A DNA stretch of 64,000 nucleotides, taken from assembly GCF_036588685.1 (NCBI RefSeq), contig NC_086376.1, positions 11,671,911-11,735,910 of the forward strand. Direction: 5' to 3'. Of the stretch, positions 24,671-36,856 are shown piece by piece (position 1 is the first letter of the stretch; each line of letters opens with the position of its first letter). Both the position numbers and the translations under genes were made by a program. The notes under the pieces are model-generated. The model was not told the origin of the DNA. It did not search any database and saw only the letters and a program-made list of their open reading frames with translations. The DNA comes from Mytilus trossulus. Its lineage: Eukaryota > Mollusca > Bivalvia > Mytilida > Mytilidae.

Positions 24671-27600
24671 TCAAGACAGATCTGGTCTAGTTGGACCTGG
24701 GGATAGCATGACAGATGCAGAAGTTGTAACAGGTTCTTGTTTTTGTTCTGTTATTTTCTCACACCAGGCTCTTGGACTGTAAAGTTGATGACCATAATAT
24801 GCAATGGTGAATTTCACTGTTCCTTTTCCAGGTCTAACTGGTTTCAGGTTAACTATTATATATGACATTCCATAGAATATCCTCCCAAGGGACACATAAT
24901 TCTTAGACTGAAAAATGGGAGAGTAAAAGAGTTAAAAAGATGTTATATACAATAAACATGTAAAACTATAAGGACCCCAAAATGACCAGTGTGAATCACT
25001 TTAAATAGGAAAACCAACGGATCAAAGTCCATTAAAAAAAACGAGAAATACTTATAAACCAAATCAACAAACGACAACCACTGAACAATAAGCTAATGTT
25101 TTTGGATTAGGACAGGTGTAAAAATAAATGCAGGAGGTTTAAACGTTTTAACAGGCAACAACCTTCACCCTGACAAGAACAAGTAGTGTAACATTACAAT
25201 ATAGAAAAACACACTATAAAATATCCATTGAAATGGTACAACTCGACCAAAAACAAGTAGTCATACACTGAACGAATAAATTTGATCTATGACACTATAT
25301 AGATACAAGGTCTAGATCTATAGTATAAGATTGGTTTGATCTATGACACTATATAGATACAAGGTCTAGATCTATAGTATAAGATTGGTTTGATCTATGA
25401 CACTATATAGATACAAGGTCTAGATCTATAGTATAAGATTGGTTTGATCTATGACACTATATAGATACAAGGTCTAGATCTATAGTATAAGATTGGTTTG
25501 ATCTATGACACTATATAGATACAAGGTCTAGATTTATAGTATAAGATTGGTTTGATCTATGACACTATATAGATACAAGGTCTAGATCTATAGTATAAGA
25601 TTGGTTTGATCTATGACACTATATAGATACAAGGTCTAGATCTATAGTATAAGATTGGTTTGATCTATGACACTATATAGATACAAGGTCTAGATCTATA
25701 GTATAAGATTGGTTTGATCTATGACACTATATAGATACAAGGTCTAGATCTATAGTATAAGATTGGTTTGATCTATGACACTATATAGATACAAGGTCTA
25801 GATCTATAGTATAAGATTGGTTTGATCTATGACACTATATAGATACAAGGTCTAGATTTATAGTATAAGATTGGTTTGATCTATGACACTATATAGATAC
25901 AAGGTCTAGATCTATAGTATAAGATTGGTTTGATCTATGACACTATATAGATACAAGGTCTAGATCTATAGTATAAGATTGGTTTGATCTATGACACTAT
26001 ATAGATACAAGGTCTAGATCTATAGTATAAGATTGGTTTGATCTATGACACTATATAGATACAAGGTCTAGATCTATAGTATAATATTGGTTTGATGTCT
26101 AACGCCCTTGACCCAAACAGATGTGAACAAACCTAAACATTTAAAGCATCTTTCTCAAGATCATCCTCATTTGTAACACTTTGTGAATGGTTTTGCATAT
26201 GCTAGATTGAACCCCTATTGATGCATGGTCAGAGACCAAGGTCACCTGACTTTATAATGGGATAAAATCCCGGTATTGGCTCAATACTCCTTGCATCTAT
26301 CAGACTTGTCATCACATGATGTATTTTCTAAATAAATTAAATAAACTAAGATGACATAAACAGTTTCCTCAGTTTTAGTTTGTTACCCTAATTTTGTTTT
26401 TGTCCATAGATTTACGAGTTTTGAACAGCGGTATACTACTGTTGCCTTTATTTAATGTACTTGGACTAGTACGTATGTCTCTATCATCAAGCGTTGAGCA
26501 ATAGTTTCACACACAGGCATCTGTGGTTTCACATCAGAAAAGAACGAACACTATGAAATATACCAAGGTCATCTGACAATTATGCGAATTAGTCCACTGA
26601 AAATATATTTTCATCTGTTCTACCATTTGACCATAAGGAACAAAATTGTTTCAATTATCTGATTAGGCGAAAGCCCTTGATCAACGTTTTTCCTGTCTTT
26701 CAAATAGTTTGTGTTTTTTATTTTGATATTGAAATGTTGTAGAGTAATGACATAAATCACAATAAAAACAAACAAAATATAGATTTATTATGTTGGTTAA
26801 CAATGTGACTTGTGTCATTATTTAATTATCTCATTATATCACAATTTACTGCTTAAATGTTTCATCTGGTCATGAACGCTTCAGGTGTGTGTAAAAATAA
26901 CAAACGTGATTTTGGCGTTAGTATATATTTTAATTGAAATAACTATTTGACTGGAAATTACCACAGGGACTCGATTAGCAGATTAAAATTTTGTAAATCA
27001 ATGTTTTTTTATATTTATTGTAGTATTTCCTGTCTATTTGTATTACTTTATTAACGTATTTGACGAAGCCATCGATATTTCTGTGTTTTTTAGTAATGTG
27101 CAGTTTACTATCAATATCCGTATACTGAAAAAATCCTACACAGCCATTTTTGCATAGGTACTATTTATGTACTATTCATGTACCACAAATCTGTAGTACT
27201 GGAAATCTACTTTTAATATTCAGTACTATTGTGTTATTACAAATTATTGTAATATTTAAGTACCTGTACTTTACATACTTGACTTGTACTTGAAATTTAA
27301 GTACTACAGATTTTTGGTTGCACGGTACATTTTCAGCATTTTGAACGTTTGTCTTTTTCAAATCGCATGAAGTTATGATGTTCAAACATGGAATACTGTG
27401 ATCATTGTTGGGAACATTTTTGTACCAATATTTTGAGTACAAACTAAGTACTAGAAAATACAAGTACCTAAATATTACCATAATTTTAAAGTAAAGAAAT
27501 AGTACTAAATATTACAAGTAAATTTCCAGTACTACAGATTTTCAAGTACAGAAATAGTACCTATGCAAAAGTAGCTGTGTAGGATTCAGTATACGGATAT

Positions 27601-27985
27601 GGATAGTAAACTGCACATTGCTAGAAAAAACAAAGAAATATAGATGGCTTCGTCAAATACGTTAATAAAGTAAAACAAATAGAAAGAAAAAAAAACAAAC
27701 AAAAAAAACCCATTGATTTACAAAATTTTAATCTGCTAACCGAGTCCCTGTTGTTTATTTTAGAAAGAATTGAGAGGTACATACATATAAATCTAACGTA
27801 GGTCTGTCTGTTTTGACAACCACATGTAGTTCTCCAGGTTTATGCGATGAATCGAAATGAAATATACAACTTCCTGCAACAAACTGGAGATGTTGTTCCG
27901 CCATAGACTCCAATGACTCAGCAGTAAAACCATTTGTTATTGGTATACAGAATACAATCAATAGAAAAGTTAACCTCAAACACAT
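24671..27985 (-). CDS. Array gene A: small secreted two-cysteine protein, short tail
   Basis: Family not recognised. Two coding exons: 27985-27785 (67 codons, phase 0, donor TAT|GTATGT) and 24907-24671 (78 codons plus stop, acceptor TTTTTCAG). The predicted protein is 145 aa. It has an N-terminal signal peptide (MCLRLTFLLIVFCIPITNG), then the head domain with GSCIFHFD, HKPGELHVVV, TLDLY, FYGMSYIIVNL, VKFTIAYYG and SPRAWCEK, and a tail of only about 27 residues ending GPTRPDLS. The same blocks, the same intron position and two matching cysteines occur in genes B-D. An AG acceptor sits 1 base before the ATG, so a non-coding exon is expected upstream (donor near 28509). The 2.9-kb intron holds a 15-copy satellite and a foldback element. 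Secretion is an inference from the signal peptide. Confidence 0.72.
24960..25260 (+). repeat. Composite of two dispersed repeats in gene A intron
   Basis: About 24968-25030 (AAGGACCCCAAAATGACCAG, then AGGAAAACCAACGG) matches the end of the repeat at 17431-17600. About 25095-25210 (GGACAGGTGTAAAAATAAAT, then GGAGGTTTAAAC) is a divergent copy of the family at 9545-9720. Confidence 0.5.
25281..26090. repeat. 54-base satellite, exactly 15 copies, in gene A intron
   Basis: The unit starts TTTGATCTATGACACTATAT and contains AGATACAAGGTCTAGATCTA. 810 bases / 54 = 15 full units with no insertions. Copies are almost identical: copies 5 and 11 share the same C-to-T change (GATTTATAG), and copy 15 has ATAATATTGG in place of ATAAGATTGG. 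The unit is rich in short palindromes (TCTAGATCTATAG, CTATATAG). Confidence 0.95.
26391..26455 (+). repeat. Dispersed retroelement-tail fragment
   Basis: GAGTTTTGAACAGCGGTATA followed by CTACTGTTGCCTTTATTT recurs at 44805-44887 with the same upstream GTTACCC...ATTTTGTTTTTGTCCAT block. Both copies are in the same orientation. Confidence 0.6.
26963..27751. mobile_element. Foldback element with long inverted arms (about 240 bases each)
   Basis: The left arm starts ACAGGGACTCGATTAGCAGA (26963) and the right arm ends with its reverse complement, TCTGCTAACCGAGTCCCTGT (to 27751). Matching blocks continue inward: AACGTATTTGACGAAGCCAT with its mate near 27645, AATGTGCAGTTTACTATC with GATAGTAAACTGCACATT, and ATCCTACACAGCCA with AGCTGTGTAGGATT, as far as about 27210 and 27510. 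The 300-base centre is AT-rich. The 101-aa ORF inside is not a gene. The right end lies 33 bases from the splice donor of gene A coding exon 1. Confidence 0.85.
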
Positions 27986-28508
27986 TCTGTAATTCTGTAA
28001 TGTATTATGAGTTTAATGATATAATAGTATTCGTCTTTGTATGTTTGTTTCGTTTGGTTGGTTTGGTTTGTTTCTTTTGTTTGAATGGTTGGTTACTTTG
28101 TTCTTGCTTTTTGAAAAATTCCATTAAACTCAATAAGGATTCATCGCAGAATAGTTTCTTCTGAATAAAATTGTTTACTTTCCATTTGATGCATATATTT
28201 TTAAAGTTTACAAAAGTAAAATGCGGATTAAACATTAGAAATAGAGTTCATCAACAGAACTGTTTCTCTTTTTTTATAACATTTTTTTTTTTCATTTCAT
28301 CGACGATCATAATCATTCCTTTTTAAATATAGTCCTGATTCACATTTTTTTTACTGACGTGTTGATTTTTATAACAACAGTATATTAAACAAAAAATAAA
28401 TGACCAATTCAAACATACTGCATACCTCTTCAAGTACGAAATATGTTTCCATGCAATGTATAATAGATAAAACAAGATTATAGTCTTCAATTTATTTTAG
28501 ACTCTTAC

Positions 28509-28645
28509 CTCACAGCTAGTAAAGTAACAAATTGGAGAAGGTAAACATAATTTGTTTTCTTTATTGTTTTTAATGAGACAAGACTACTTTAAATCATGTT
28601 TCAAAGGAAATCTGCTTTTGCTGCTTGGAAAATTACTTTTTATAG
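28509..28645 (-). promoter_or_regulatory. Candidate first exon and promoter of array gene A
   Basis: Minus strand: a TATAAAAAG box lies at 28644-28636, and a good donor, CTGTGAG|GTAAGAGT, ends an exon at 28509. The donor resembles those of genes B and C (GGAG|GTAAGA). The GTTTACC block seen in B-D occurs here (28555-28540), but not next to this TATA box, so the assignment is weaker than for B and C. Confidence 0.35.
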
Positions 28646-28989
28646 AAAGACATGTACCTTCTGTTAACTTGCACTGAGTTTCATCTTGTTTACAACAAAG
28701 AAAAAATAGTTGAACACATTTCACTTGAATTGGACAGTTTATTGTAACTGAAGGATAATTTGCAGACCCGATACAGTAATACATATATAAATGAAATTTG
28801 ACGTAGTTGTGTGGTTGCCAAGTTCATATATACATGTATACCAAAAACTGCTTTATTTGAAATAACCACACATAGGGTGACATGCACAATATTTGATCAT
28901 TCTAATTTCTAATTTCCTTCTGAAATTGTTTTTGGTGTTATTTCATTATTTAAAAAAAAAAAAGATGAAATGATACGTCGGCTTCTAAA

Positions 28990-29760
28990 AAAACTCATCA
29001 TAGATACCAGGGGTTGAAGTCATAAAACTTTGCTCACTGCTCGGAGCACAAAAATCATGCTCGAAACATGAAATCCAACAATTTGATTGGTTGATTTTGG
29101 AGTATGAGTACAAAAAACAGACTCGATTTTTTTATGACTGCAAGGCCCGGATTAAATTTTTGTACTTACGCCGGACGCCAGTTTCGTCTACAAAAGACTC
29201 ACTAGTGATGCTCGCATCCAAAAAGTTTAAATGGCCAAATAAAGTACGAAGTTAAAGAACATTAAGAACCAAAATTCCTTAAAGTTTTGCCAAATACAAC
29301 TCTGGAATCTTTTCCTAAGGTAGAAAAGGCTTAGTATTTCAAATATTCAAAAGTTTTGCTAACAGTTAATTTATAAAAATGACCATATCAATGATAATTT
29401 TTGGCTGGTGATACGCTCGAAGAATTAAAACTCCACGAGCATCGACCCAGTGGTTGTAAATAAACTCATCATAGATACCAGGATAGAATTTTGTACTTAC
29501 GCCAGACGCGCGTTTAGTCAATAAAAGAATCATCAGTGATGCTCGTACCCAAAAAAGTTTAAAAGATTAAATAAAGTACGAAGTTAAAGGGCATTGAGGA
29601 CCAACATTCCTAAAAGTTTTGCCATATACAGCTAAGGTAATCTATTCCTGAGGTAGAAAAGCCTTAGTATTTAAAACAATCAAAAATGTTGTCAACGGTA
29701 AATTTTTAAAAACGACCATATCAATGATAATTCATGGGTGCACAGAATTTAATATAGACC
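28990..29760 (+). repeat. Two copies of the dispersed repeat with cgcgtttcgtctacataagactcatcagtgacgctc core
   Basis: Copies with ACTCATCATAGATACCAG, ACTTACGCCAGACGCGCGTT, AAAGTACGAAGTTAAAG, TTTTGCCAAATACA and AATGACCATATCAATGATAA blocks run at about 28990-29480 and 29460-29760. The first is interrupted at about 29010-29150 by unrelated sequence with short inverted ends (GTCATAAAA and TTTTATGAC). Confidence 0.75.
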
Positions 29761-30690
29761 TGTTTTACAGAAAAAGAACAACTCATGTTTAACTATGGTT
29801 CCTATGGTACATTATCCAGTTTCCTAAATGCGTTTCCTTTTCACTTAAAGGTATAGTCAGACCTCATCAAAATTATTATCTTAAAAAAACTTCATAAATT
29901 CTGAATTCTTGTCGATAATAAAATCAGCATTCAGTCATTACCTATATATTTACATATATACGAGAATCAGGATCTAGTTTCTCACAGTTGAAAGATGTTT
30001 GAACAGTAAATTTAACATTAGCTTATAGAAATTATTTTTAAACAGCTTAGAAACTTGCAATTGATGCTTATAATGAAACAGTAATTAAAAACTATGCATA
30101 CTTTAAACCATCAGTGATACATAGTTTAATTTGCTACAGCACAGTTTCTGTTCATAATAACACTTATATCGAAAAAAAAACTAATTTGTATGACAAAAAT
30201 TATTGTTTCGGAAAAGAAGTAAAGTCGACCGCCTCATTAAGGTTCCACTAATAGCAAGTTTGTATTTTGTTTTAAACAGTACAATAATTTATAAATGTAT
30301 CCCATTGATATAGTTAGATTTTGATAACAGCGACCAAATAGTTAAGGTTTGAAGTTTTTGTATGTTACTTAACCTTCTAGTATACGCGAATCAACCATTG
30401 TCTGAATGGAAAAAAAGAATGTTTGGTATCAATTAACGTCAAAACATCACTGCATGCACAGGAAAATCTAAATGCATGGTGCAAAAACTTGACTTTCGTT
30501 AAGCAAAATTCTATTCTAGATGCCGCGCTAATCTGCTAATCGTGAAGATCAGAGCTGCGTGATAATAATAACAAACTATGAATAATATATAAATATCTGA
30601 AAAAAAAAGCTATTACCATCATAAATAGCGGACAATATCACCATACATGATGAAACCAGGTTTAATTCACCCATTTCTACATAAGAAAAT
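29761..30690. other. Spacer between gene A and gene B
   Basis: AT-rich, with no gene or repeat recognised except retroelement-tail sequence starting about 30700. Confidence 0.4.
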
Positions 30691-30699
30691 GCCTGTACC

Positions 30700-31265
30700 A
30701 AGTCAGGAATATGACGGTTATTATTCATTCCTTTGATGTATTTTAGCTTTTGATTTTTGGTTTGTTATTTAATTAGTGACTCTTTTTTGAAATTTCTTCG
30801 GGGTTCAGTATTTTTTATTTTACTTTTTACAGAAACGTCGTATAATACAAAAGTATGACAGTCACGAGGCACACCAAGAAAAATATAATAGTTATCAAAG
30901 GTACCAGGACTATAATTTTGCACGCCAGACGCGCGTTTCGTCTACATAAGACTCATAAGTGACGCTCATATCAAAATATTTATAAAGCCAAACAAGTATA
31001 AATTTAGAGCATTGAGGATCCAAAATTCCAAAAAGCTGTGTCAAATACGGCTAAGGTAATCTTTGCCTGGGATTAGAAAATACTTAGTTTTTCGAAAATT
31101 CAAATTTTGGTAAAAAGAAAATTTGTAAAAATGACCTCATTATTGATATTCAGGTCAACCCCGAAGTGTTGACTACTGGGCTGGTGATGCCCTCGGGGAC
31201 GAAACGTCAACCAGCAGTGGCTTCGACCCAGTGTTGTAAATAGTTATCACAGGTACCAGGACTAT
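30700..31265 (+). repeat. Retroelement-tail fragment followed by the same dispersed repeat family
   Basis: 30700-30840 is a divergent reverse-complement copy of the tail repeat at 5165 and 44090. About 30890-31265 is a copy of the GCACGCCAGACGCGCGTTTC family. It includes TGACTACTGGGCTGGTGATG, CCTCGGGGACGAAACGTC and GCAGTGGCTTCGACCCAGTG. The last resembles a Pol III B box (GGTTCGANTCC-like), which would fit a SINE, but no A box was confirmed. Confidence 0.65.
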
Positions 31266-32263
31266 AGTTTTAAAATAACTTTACAAATGTATCGATCATT
31301 ATTCGGTGGAACTACATACCATTTTCAAACTTACCAAAATTAAAAAGCACAAATAAAAGAAATTATTACAAGAATGAATACGCCATAATCTATTTAAAAA
31401 AATATATATACACCAAGCCACGGCCTCTAAAATCACTAGAGACGAACTCGTCTAAATGATATAATGGAAAAGAAAAGATATGGTGTATCGGTTAATGACA
31501 CAAAATCCCCACATACTGTATTTATAAATGAATTCTAGATGTCTTTTTTTGTAATTGTGTTGCGTTCATATTGTGCAATTTATCATTGCTACAATGTTTC
31601 TCAACAAATTTGTGCCTTTCCGCATTTGACTTCTTACCGACTTTAAATCAAGTTTTCGAAGCACCCAAGACCAGTTATGGTTATTGATGTGTGTGTGTGT
31701 GTTTATTTATCGTTTAATTGTGGGCAACAATAGTTAACCGATGTTAAAATCTCTTAAAACAATTAAAAGATATCAATAAAGTAATAACAAAAACGGAGGG
31801 AATCGCATGAACTCAGACGTGGACATGTAATCGTATTCCTTATATATAACAATTTATCTGAAAAAGGAAAAGAGATCACGCATTTGAAAACAATATGAGG
31901 ATCATAATTCATTTATTAAGTATAATGAAATTCGGCAATCATTGTAAAACGTTTTAAAAATAATATAGCTGATGAAACAATGACATATGATGTGACATGA
32001 TCTTAACTGAAATATTTTATAGCTGCCTAACTTTCTGGTTACAATATATTTATCAAATAAAGCACACATCTGCCATATTGTTAAAAAAAGGCTTTGAATA
32101 TAATAGCTCAGTGATGGCAAAACATAACACGAAATTAGACGTGAAATGATCTCAACTAAAGTATATTATCATTACACCACCGTGGCTGTTTTGTAGCGAC
32201 ATCTATCCTCCTGTGCTGACAAGGACTAAAAGTCACAGAAACTCCAAATGAATGGTTGAAAGC
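31266..32263. other. 3' flank of array gene B
   Basis: AT-rich. A minus-strand AATAAA at 31917-31912 would give gene B a 3' UTR of about 350 bases. A short (GT)n lies at about 31689-31701. No other gene was seen. Confidence 0.4.
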
Positions 32264-34406
32264 TCAAGCCGGAGTTGGGCGTGGTGGCGCTGTACCAAGA
32301 GTTGAGGTACCGAAAGAAGTGGTTGTGATAATAGGTAGAGTTGTACTTTGAGGCGTAGACGTGGTGTCTTGGGCAGTAGACGTGGTGTCTTGGGCAGAAG
32401 ACGTGGTGTCTTGAGCAGTAGACGTCGTGTCTTGGGCAGTAGACGTGGTGTCTTGAGCGGTAGACGTTGTGTATTGAGTAGTAGATGTTGTGTCTTGTCC
32501 GATTGGTGTAGTAGGTACTGGAACTGTTATGGTTGGTGTAGTTGATTGCGATACTGTACTTGTAGTAAAACTTGGTGTATATAACGTTGTTGTTGTCGCT
32601 CGGTCCGTTGTTGTGACTGACACTGGTGTTGTGCTTGTGGGGGTTGGCCTAGGGGTAGGAGTTGGTACAGGTGTTATTCTTTCACACCAAGAGCGTGGAC
32701 TATGATAACGAGATCCAAAATAGCCAACAGTAAATCTAACGCTAGCAAGTCCTGATTTCAAAGGTATTAAGTTTATTATCCGGTATGTCATACCATGATA
32801 CTGCCTATCAAACGAGTAGAAGTCTGAAGACTGAAAAATAAATAGTTAACTTTAAATATCGAAACGAATCTTAATATATACTACGACTACAAAAGAAACT
32901 GTTAAAATAAGTTAAGTAACATAGGACTTCACTGTCGCATAGCTTTTTTCAACATTTGTAATAGATCAGATATTTCGACTATGACGATCATAATGTTTGT
33001 CAATAATAATGATAAATTAATGGTAAAACATTACTAAATCTGTTTGCCATATTATTTACAGACATAACCTTGATACGGAACGTGTCTATATAGCATCACG
33101 AGTTCCTGATGTTGAATTAAGTATAAGCTAAAACAATGACAGAAAGTTGAGATTTTATTAAAGAAAGGTTAAAAGCATCACAGAAAACAATTTCATATAG
33201 ACATGTTATTAATAAGAAGGCTACAAGGTAAATGACACACCAAGTATACTTCTAACACGAAAATATGTATTTATATACACAATAAGTCAGCTTAAAGCTT
33301 TCAAATTAGGGCATTTGTAATAAATCTTTAGATTGAAGTGACTTGTCAAAGTGTATTAATAATAATAAAAATGATATGACTAAAAAAGCATAAGACATTT
33401 ATATTCAATATTGATTATAAGGGAAAGTTGCATTAGCGCTAATAATCACTCGTCAATGATTGTATCGTTTTACTAGAATTTAAAATCTCTCTCTTAATTT
33501 TGCGTTTTTTAAATCTTTACTGCCTCTCTTTTAAAAAGTAAAATAAAACAAAACCCGGTGATTTTTTTTAGTCCGTTTGAGGTACTGGAAGATACAATCG
33601 ATTATATATAGAAATGAAACAAATGCCATGTGTTGGAATTTGTATGTATTTACATATTTAGCAATTTAAAAGAGAAAAAAACACATTATGAGTTGTAACG
33701 CTTACACTGGCCTACATCAATTCGAGGTCACTAAACCAGACCAGTAACCATATTTGTGGTAAACCTTAGTCGTAAAATCTAATGGACCATACTCAAATGA
33801 CATGTAAATTAATTACTCAAATTTATCATAGGATAGGAAGTATTTTTTGTTTAACATGTATGTGAATAAAACGATTTATTAAGGAAAATTAGTGAATACA
33901 TTAAATTGTATTTCAGCAAAATGAAGTTACCAATGGAAGCTTGCACATAATAATCTATCTCTGTTGTACATTGAATACTAATCTTTTTAATCAACATTCA
34001 TTAAATAAAATGCTTAAATTAGTCTAGATGGATATTTATAGCTTTTTATCAGGTATGTAAACAGTTTTGTCATTATATCATTTATTCAGCTTCACAGTTC
34101 AATACTGTGTATTACAGTTATCAATTTTGATTAATGGTTAATCATTGCGTGCGCTTATCTGGATTTACCTTCTCCAGGAACGCTCAAAATCCAGTATATA
34201 CTTACATAAAGATCGATGGTGGGTTTATTCAACCGAATACGCATCTCAAATTCTCCAGGATCATATGTTTTATGTAATAATAAAAAGCATGTTCCTGAGA
34301 CAAATCGTACTGGTATATCCTCTATAGAATCTAACATTTCACCAATAAATCCGAAACTCCCAGACACGAAACTTACAAGAAGTAACAACACATATTTGAT
34401 ATTCAT
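32264..34406 (-). CDS. Array gene B: secreted two-cysteine protein with 7-aa repeat mucin tail
   Basis: Family not recognised. Coding exons 34406-34206 (67 codons, donor CTTTAT|GTAAGT) and 32830-32264 (188 codons plus stop, acceptor TATTTTTCAG) give 255 aa. A signal peptide (MNIKYVLLLLVSFVSGSFG) precedes the head domain: RFVSGTCFLLL, YDPGEFEMRIRL, TIDLY, YHGMTYRIINL, VRFTVGYFGSRY, SPRSWCER. Then comes a Thr/Pro/Ser tail of about 140 aa. The tail starts TPVPTPTPRPTP, contains about seven copies of a QDTTSTA-like heptad (21-base minisatellite, about 32353-32505) and ends APPRPTPA. Exon 1 is exactly as long as in gene A. An acceptor (TTTTCAG|A) touches the ATG, implying a 5' non-coding exon, with a candidate donor at 35009. 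The tail fits dense O-glycosylation (inference). The + strand ORFs across it are antisense shadows. Confidence 0.75.
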
Positions 34407-34985
34407 TCTGAAAATAAAAATAGAAAAATTTTGACATGCAAACCGTTCTATATATTTGTACTAAATAATCATAACCACAACACTATGCATCTAAATTATC
34501 TATGATTATATGAACAATAATGTAGACCTTGATTTATGCACATCCTTGTTGTGAATATGCATAAAAGTCGTTTTCAATCATGCACATTTCGGCTGTATGA
34601 CTTGTTGGTTATTTAAATAAAAATTATAAGCACTTCGTCTTCTTCAATTCCCTTTCCCTCATAGTCATTTGATGTAAAATTACCTATAACAACAATGTAT
34701 ATTTTTTTTTTCATCACTCTACAGCTGAACTGGACAATTAGGTTTTGTGGAATAGTCCAAATGATGTTTACACACTATGATGTTTTGAATATAATCTAAA
34801 AAGAAATCACCAAAATTTGGGATTCATTTGTTAACTAGTGCAAAACATTTCAAAATTAGTCGTATGTATTAAAAATTCAAACTTTAGTGATCTAGAAAAT
34901 CAATACTGTTGAAAATTAAATTATTTACTCTTTATTGAAATGACCATGTATTATGTTGTTGATTTATCATACAATTCCACCTTAC

Positions 34986-35083
34986 CTTATATGATGTCCA
35001 CCTCTTACCTCCGTGGTTTTTATGACTATGGTACCATGACTTGTTATCCTCATCCCACTAATCACACCTTTATACAGGTAAAA
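34986..35083 (-). promoter_or_regulatory. TATA promoter and non-coding first exon of array gene B
   Basis: Minus strand: TTTTACCTGTATAAAGGTGT (35083-35064) holds a TATAAAGG box. About 63 bases on is a donor, CACGGAG|GTAAGAGG (exon end 35009), with a second donor, ATATAAG|GTAAGG, at 34986. The same TTTACC[CT]GTATAAAGG block stands before gene C and, with one base missing, before gene D. Confidence 0.6.
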
Positions 35084-35493
35084 TGGACTTTTTAACAACA
35101 TTTATCAAAAATGACACACTTGACTTAGATGACATTCATCTGCTGAGCATATCTCAGTTTTGGAACTTTGACAAATATGCGGCAAAAATCAGACCATTAT
35201 TTTTCATACTCGATATTTGTTTTTCTATAGGTATATCGAAGAACTACAAAAGAACAAAGGAGTATGTTCGATAAGGTCATAAAATGGCCCACTTTTTTAG
35301 CGTAAATTTCAAATTCGGATTTATCGACCAATATTATGATAAATTATAGCTAATACATTGACTAGCTAGGATATAAACCATTTTGTTGAAAATTTTACGT
35401 TTCTGCGTTTCATTATGACGTCACAAGTTGTACTCTTATTGATTTTTCACGAAAAGTCAATGAAAATGGGTAAATTTCCATAGATTATTAGAC

Positions 35494-35610
35494 AGGAAAC
35501 ATAGAGCGCATACGTCGACAACAAAGATCTTTTAAAATAATGTTTGTGAAGACATTTCACATGTTTTATTTGAATCTTAAGCTTGTCGACGCCTGCGCTC
35601 TATGTTTCCT
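35494..35610. repeat. 28-base inverted repeat with a 61-base loop
   Basis: Left arm 35494-35521 begins AGGAAACATAGAGCGCATAC and ends GTCGACAA. The reverse complement of the right arm (35583-35610) matches it at 26 of 28 positions. It is GC-richer than its surroundings. It could be the core of a small foldback element. Confidence 0.7.
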
Positions 35611-35750
35611 GGTACTTTATTTGGTTGAAATCTAGCTGATTTTGTCAAATTTCACCAAAATCCCTTATCATGAACTTTTTTGGATATAAAAATCAACGTG
35701 TTAGAATTAAACTTTGACAAAAACAGTTCTGTTTAACTTTCTAACATGTC

Positions 35751-36856
35751 TTGAAGGCAACTTAAAACATTCATTGTCTTTTAACTATGAACTTTATAAT
35801 TGGGGCCAAATATGGCCCTTACCGAAATTACTCCTTTAAACTTGCCATGCTTCTCTTTTCTTGTGTGTGATTAAGGGCCGGGGTAGGGATTGTTTCTTAA
35901 ATTATATTCGTATTGAATTTTTTGTAATAATTTACGTTGACGTGGCTTTTTACATTTTTTTATTGTATTATAAACGCGTAGATATACCGTATGTTGTATT
36001 ATATTGTATTAGTCAAAACTATGAAGAAAAACAATAAGAGGACGAAACATTAACATGAGTTCAAAACAAAAAATCAGAACTGCTTATTAAATTATAGTTA
36101 AGTTATATAAAAGTAATTCAATTTCGATAGTTCCCAAAAGTATCTATGAAGACTGGTTATAAAGTTAAAAAAAATCGCACAAAAATTTAAAGAAGAAGAC
36201 TCACTTGAACCGATAATTTTATAATGATTTCCGATTTTAAATACATGACGTGTTTTTTGGGATACATGTTACATGAACCTATGCACGCGGATAGTACTAT
36301 CTTTTGAAGGCAACTTAAAACATTCATTGTCTTTTAACTATGAACTTTATAATTGGGGCCAAATATGGCCCTTACCGAAATTACTCCTTCAAACTTGCCA
36401 TGCTTCTCTTTTCTTGTGTGTGATTAAGGGCCGGGGTAGGGATTGTTTCTTAAATTATATTCGTATTGAAATTTTTGTAATAATTTACGTTGACGTGGCT
36501 TTTTACATTTTTTTATTGTATTATAAACGAGTAGATATACCGTATGTTGTATTATATTGTATTAGTCAAAACTATGAAGAAAAACAATAAGAGGACGAAA
36601 CATTAACATGAGTTCAAAACAAAAAATCAGAACAGCTCATTAAATTATAGTTAAGTTATATAAAAGTAATTCAATTTCGATAGTTCCCAAAAGTATCTAT
36701 GAAGACTGGTTATAAAGTCTAAAAAAAATCGCACAAAAAAAAAAAAAAAAAGACTCACTTGAACCGATAATTTTATAATGATTTCAGATTTTAAATACAT
36801 GACGTGTTTTTTGGGATACATGTAACATGAACCTATGCACGCGGATAGTACTATCT
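35751..36856. repeat. Tandem duplication of a 553-base segment
   Basis: Copy 1 (35751-36303) starts TTGAAGGCAACTTAAAACAT and ends GGATAGTACTATCTT. Copy 2 (36304-36856) starts and ends the same way. Differences are few: scattered substitutions and a longer A-run at about 36735-36750 in copy 2. The 105-aa ORF in copy 2 has no counterpart starting in copy 1, so neither is called a gene. Confidence 0.9.

Noticed and set aside
27176-27481. 101-aa ORF on the minus strand
   Set aside because: It lies wholly within the foldback element.
31090-31265. Possible tRNA gene from a B-box-like ggcttcgaccca motif
   Set aside because: No cloverleaf could be drawn; the motif is part of a dispersed repeat.
32348-32705. 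Arg/Val-rich + strand ORFs
   Set aside because: Antisense shadows of the gene B tail.
36273-36590. 105-aa ORF
   Set aside because: It lies in the second copy of the 553-base duplication; no equivalent start exists in the first copy, and there is no known motif or splice support.
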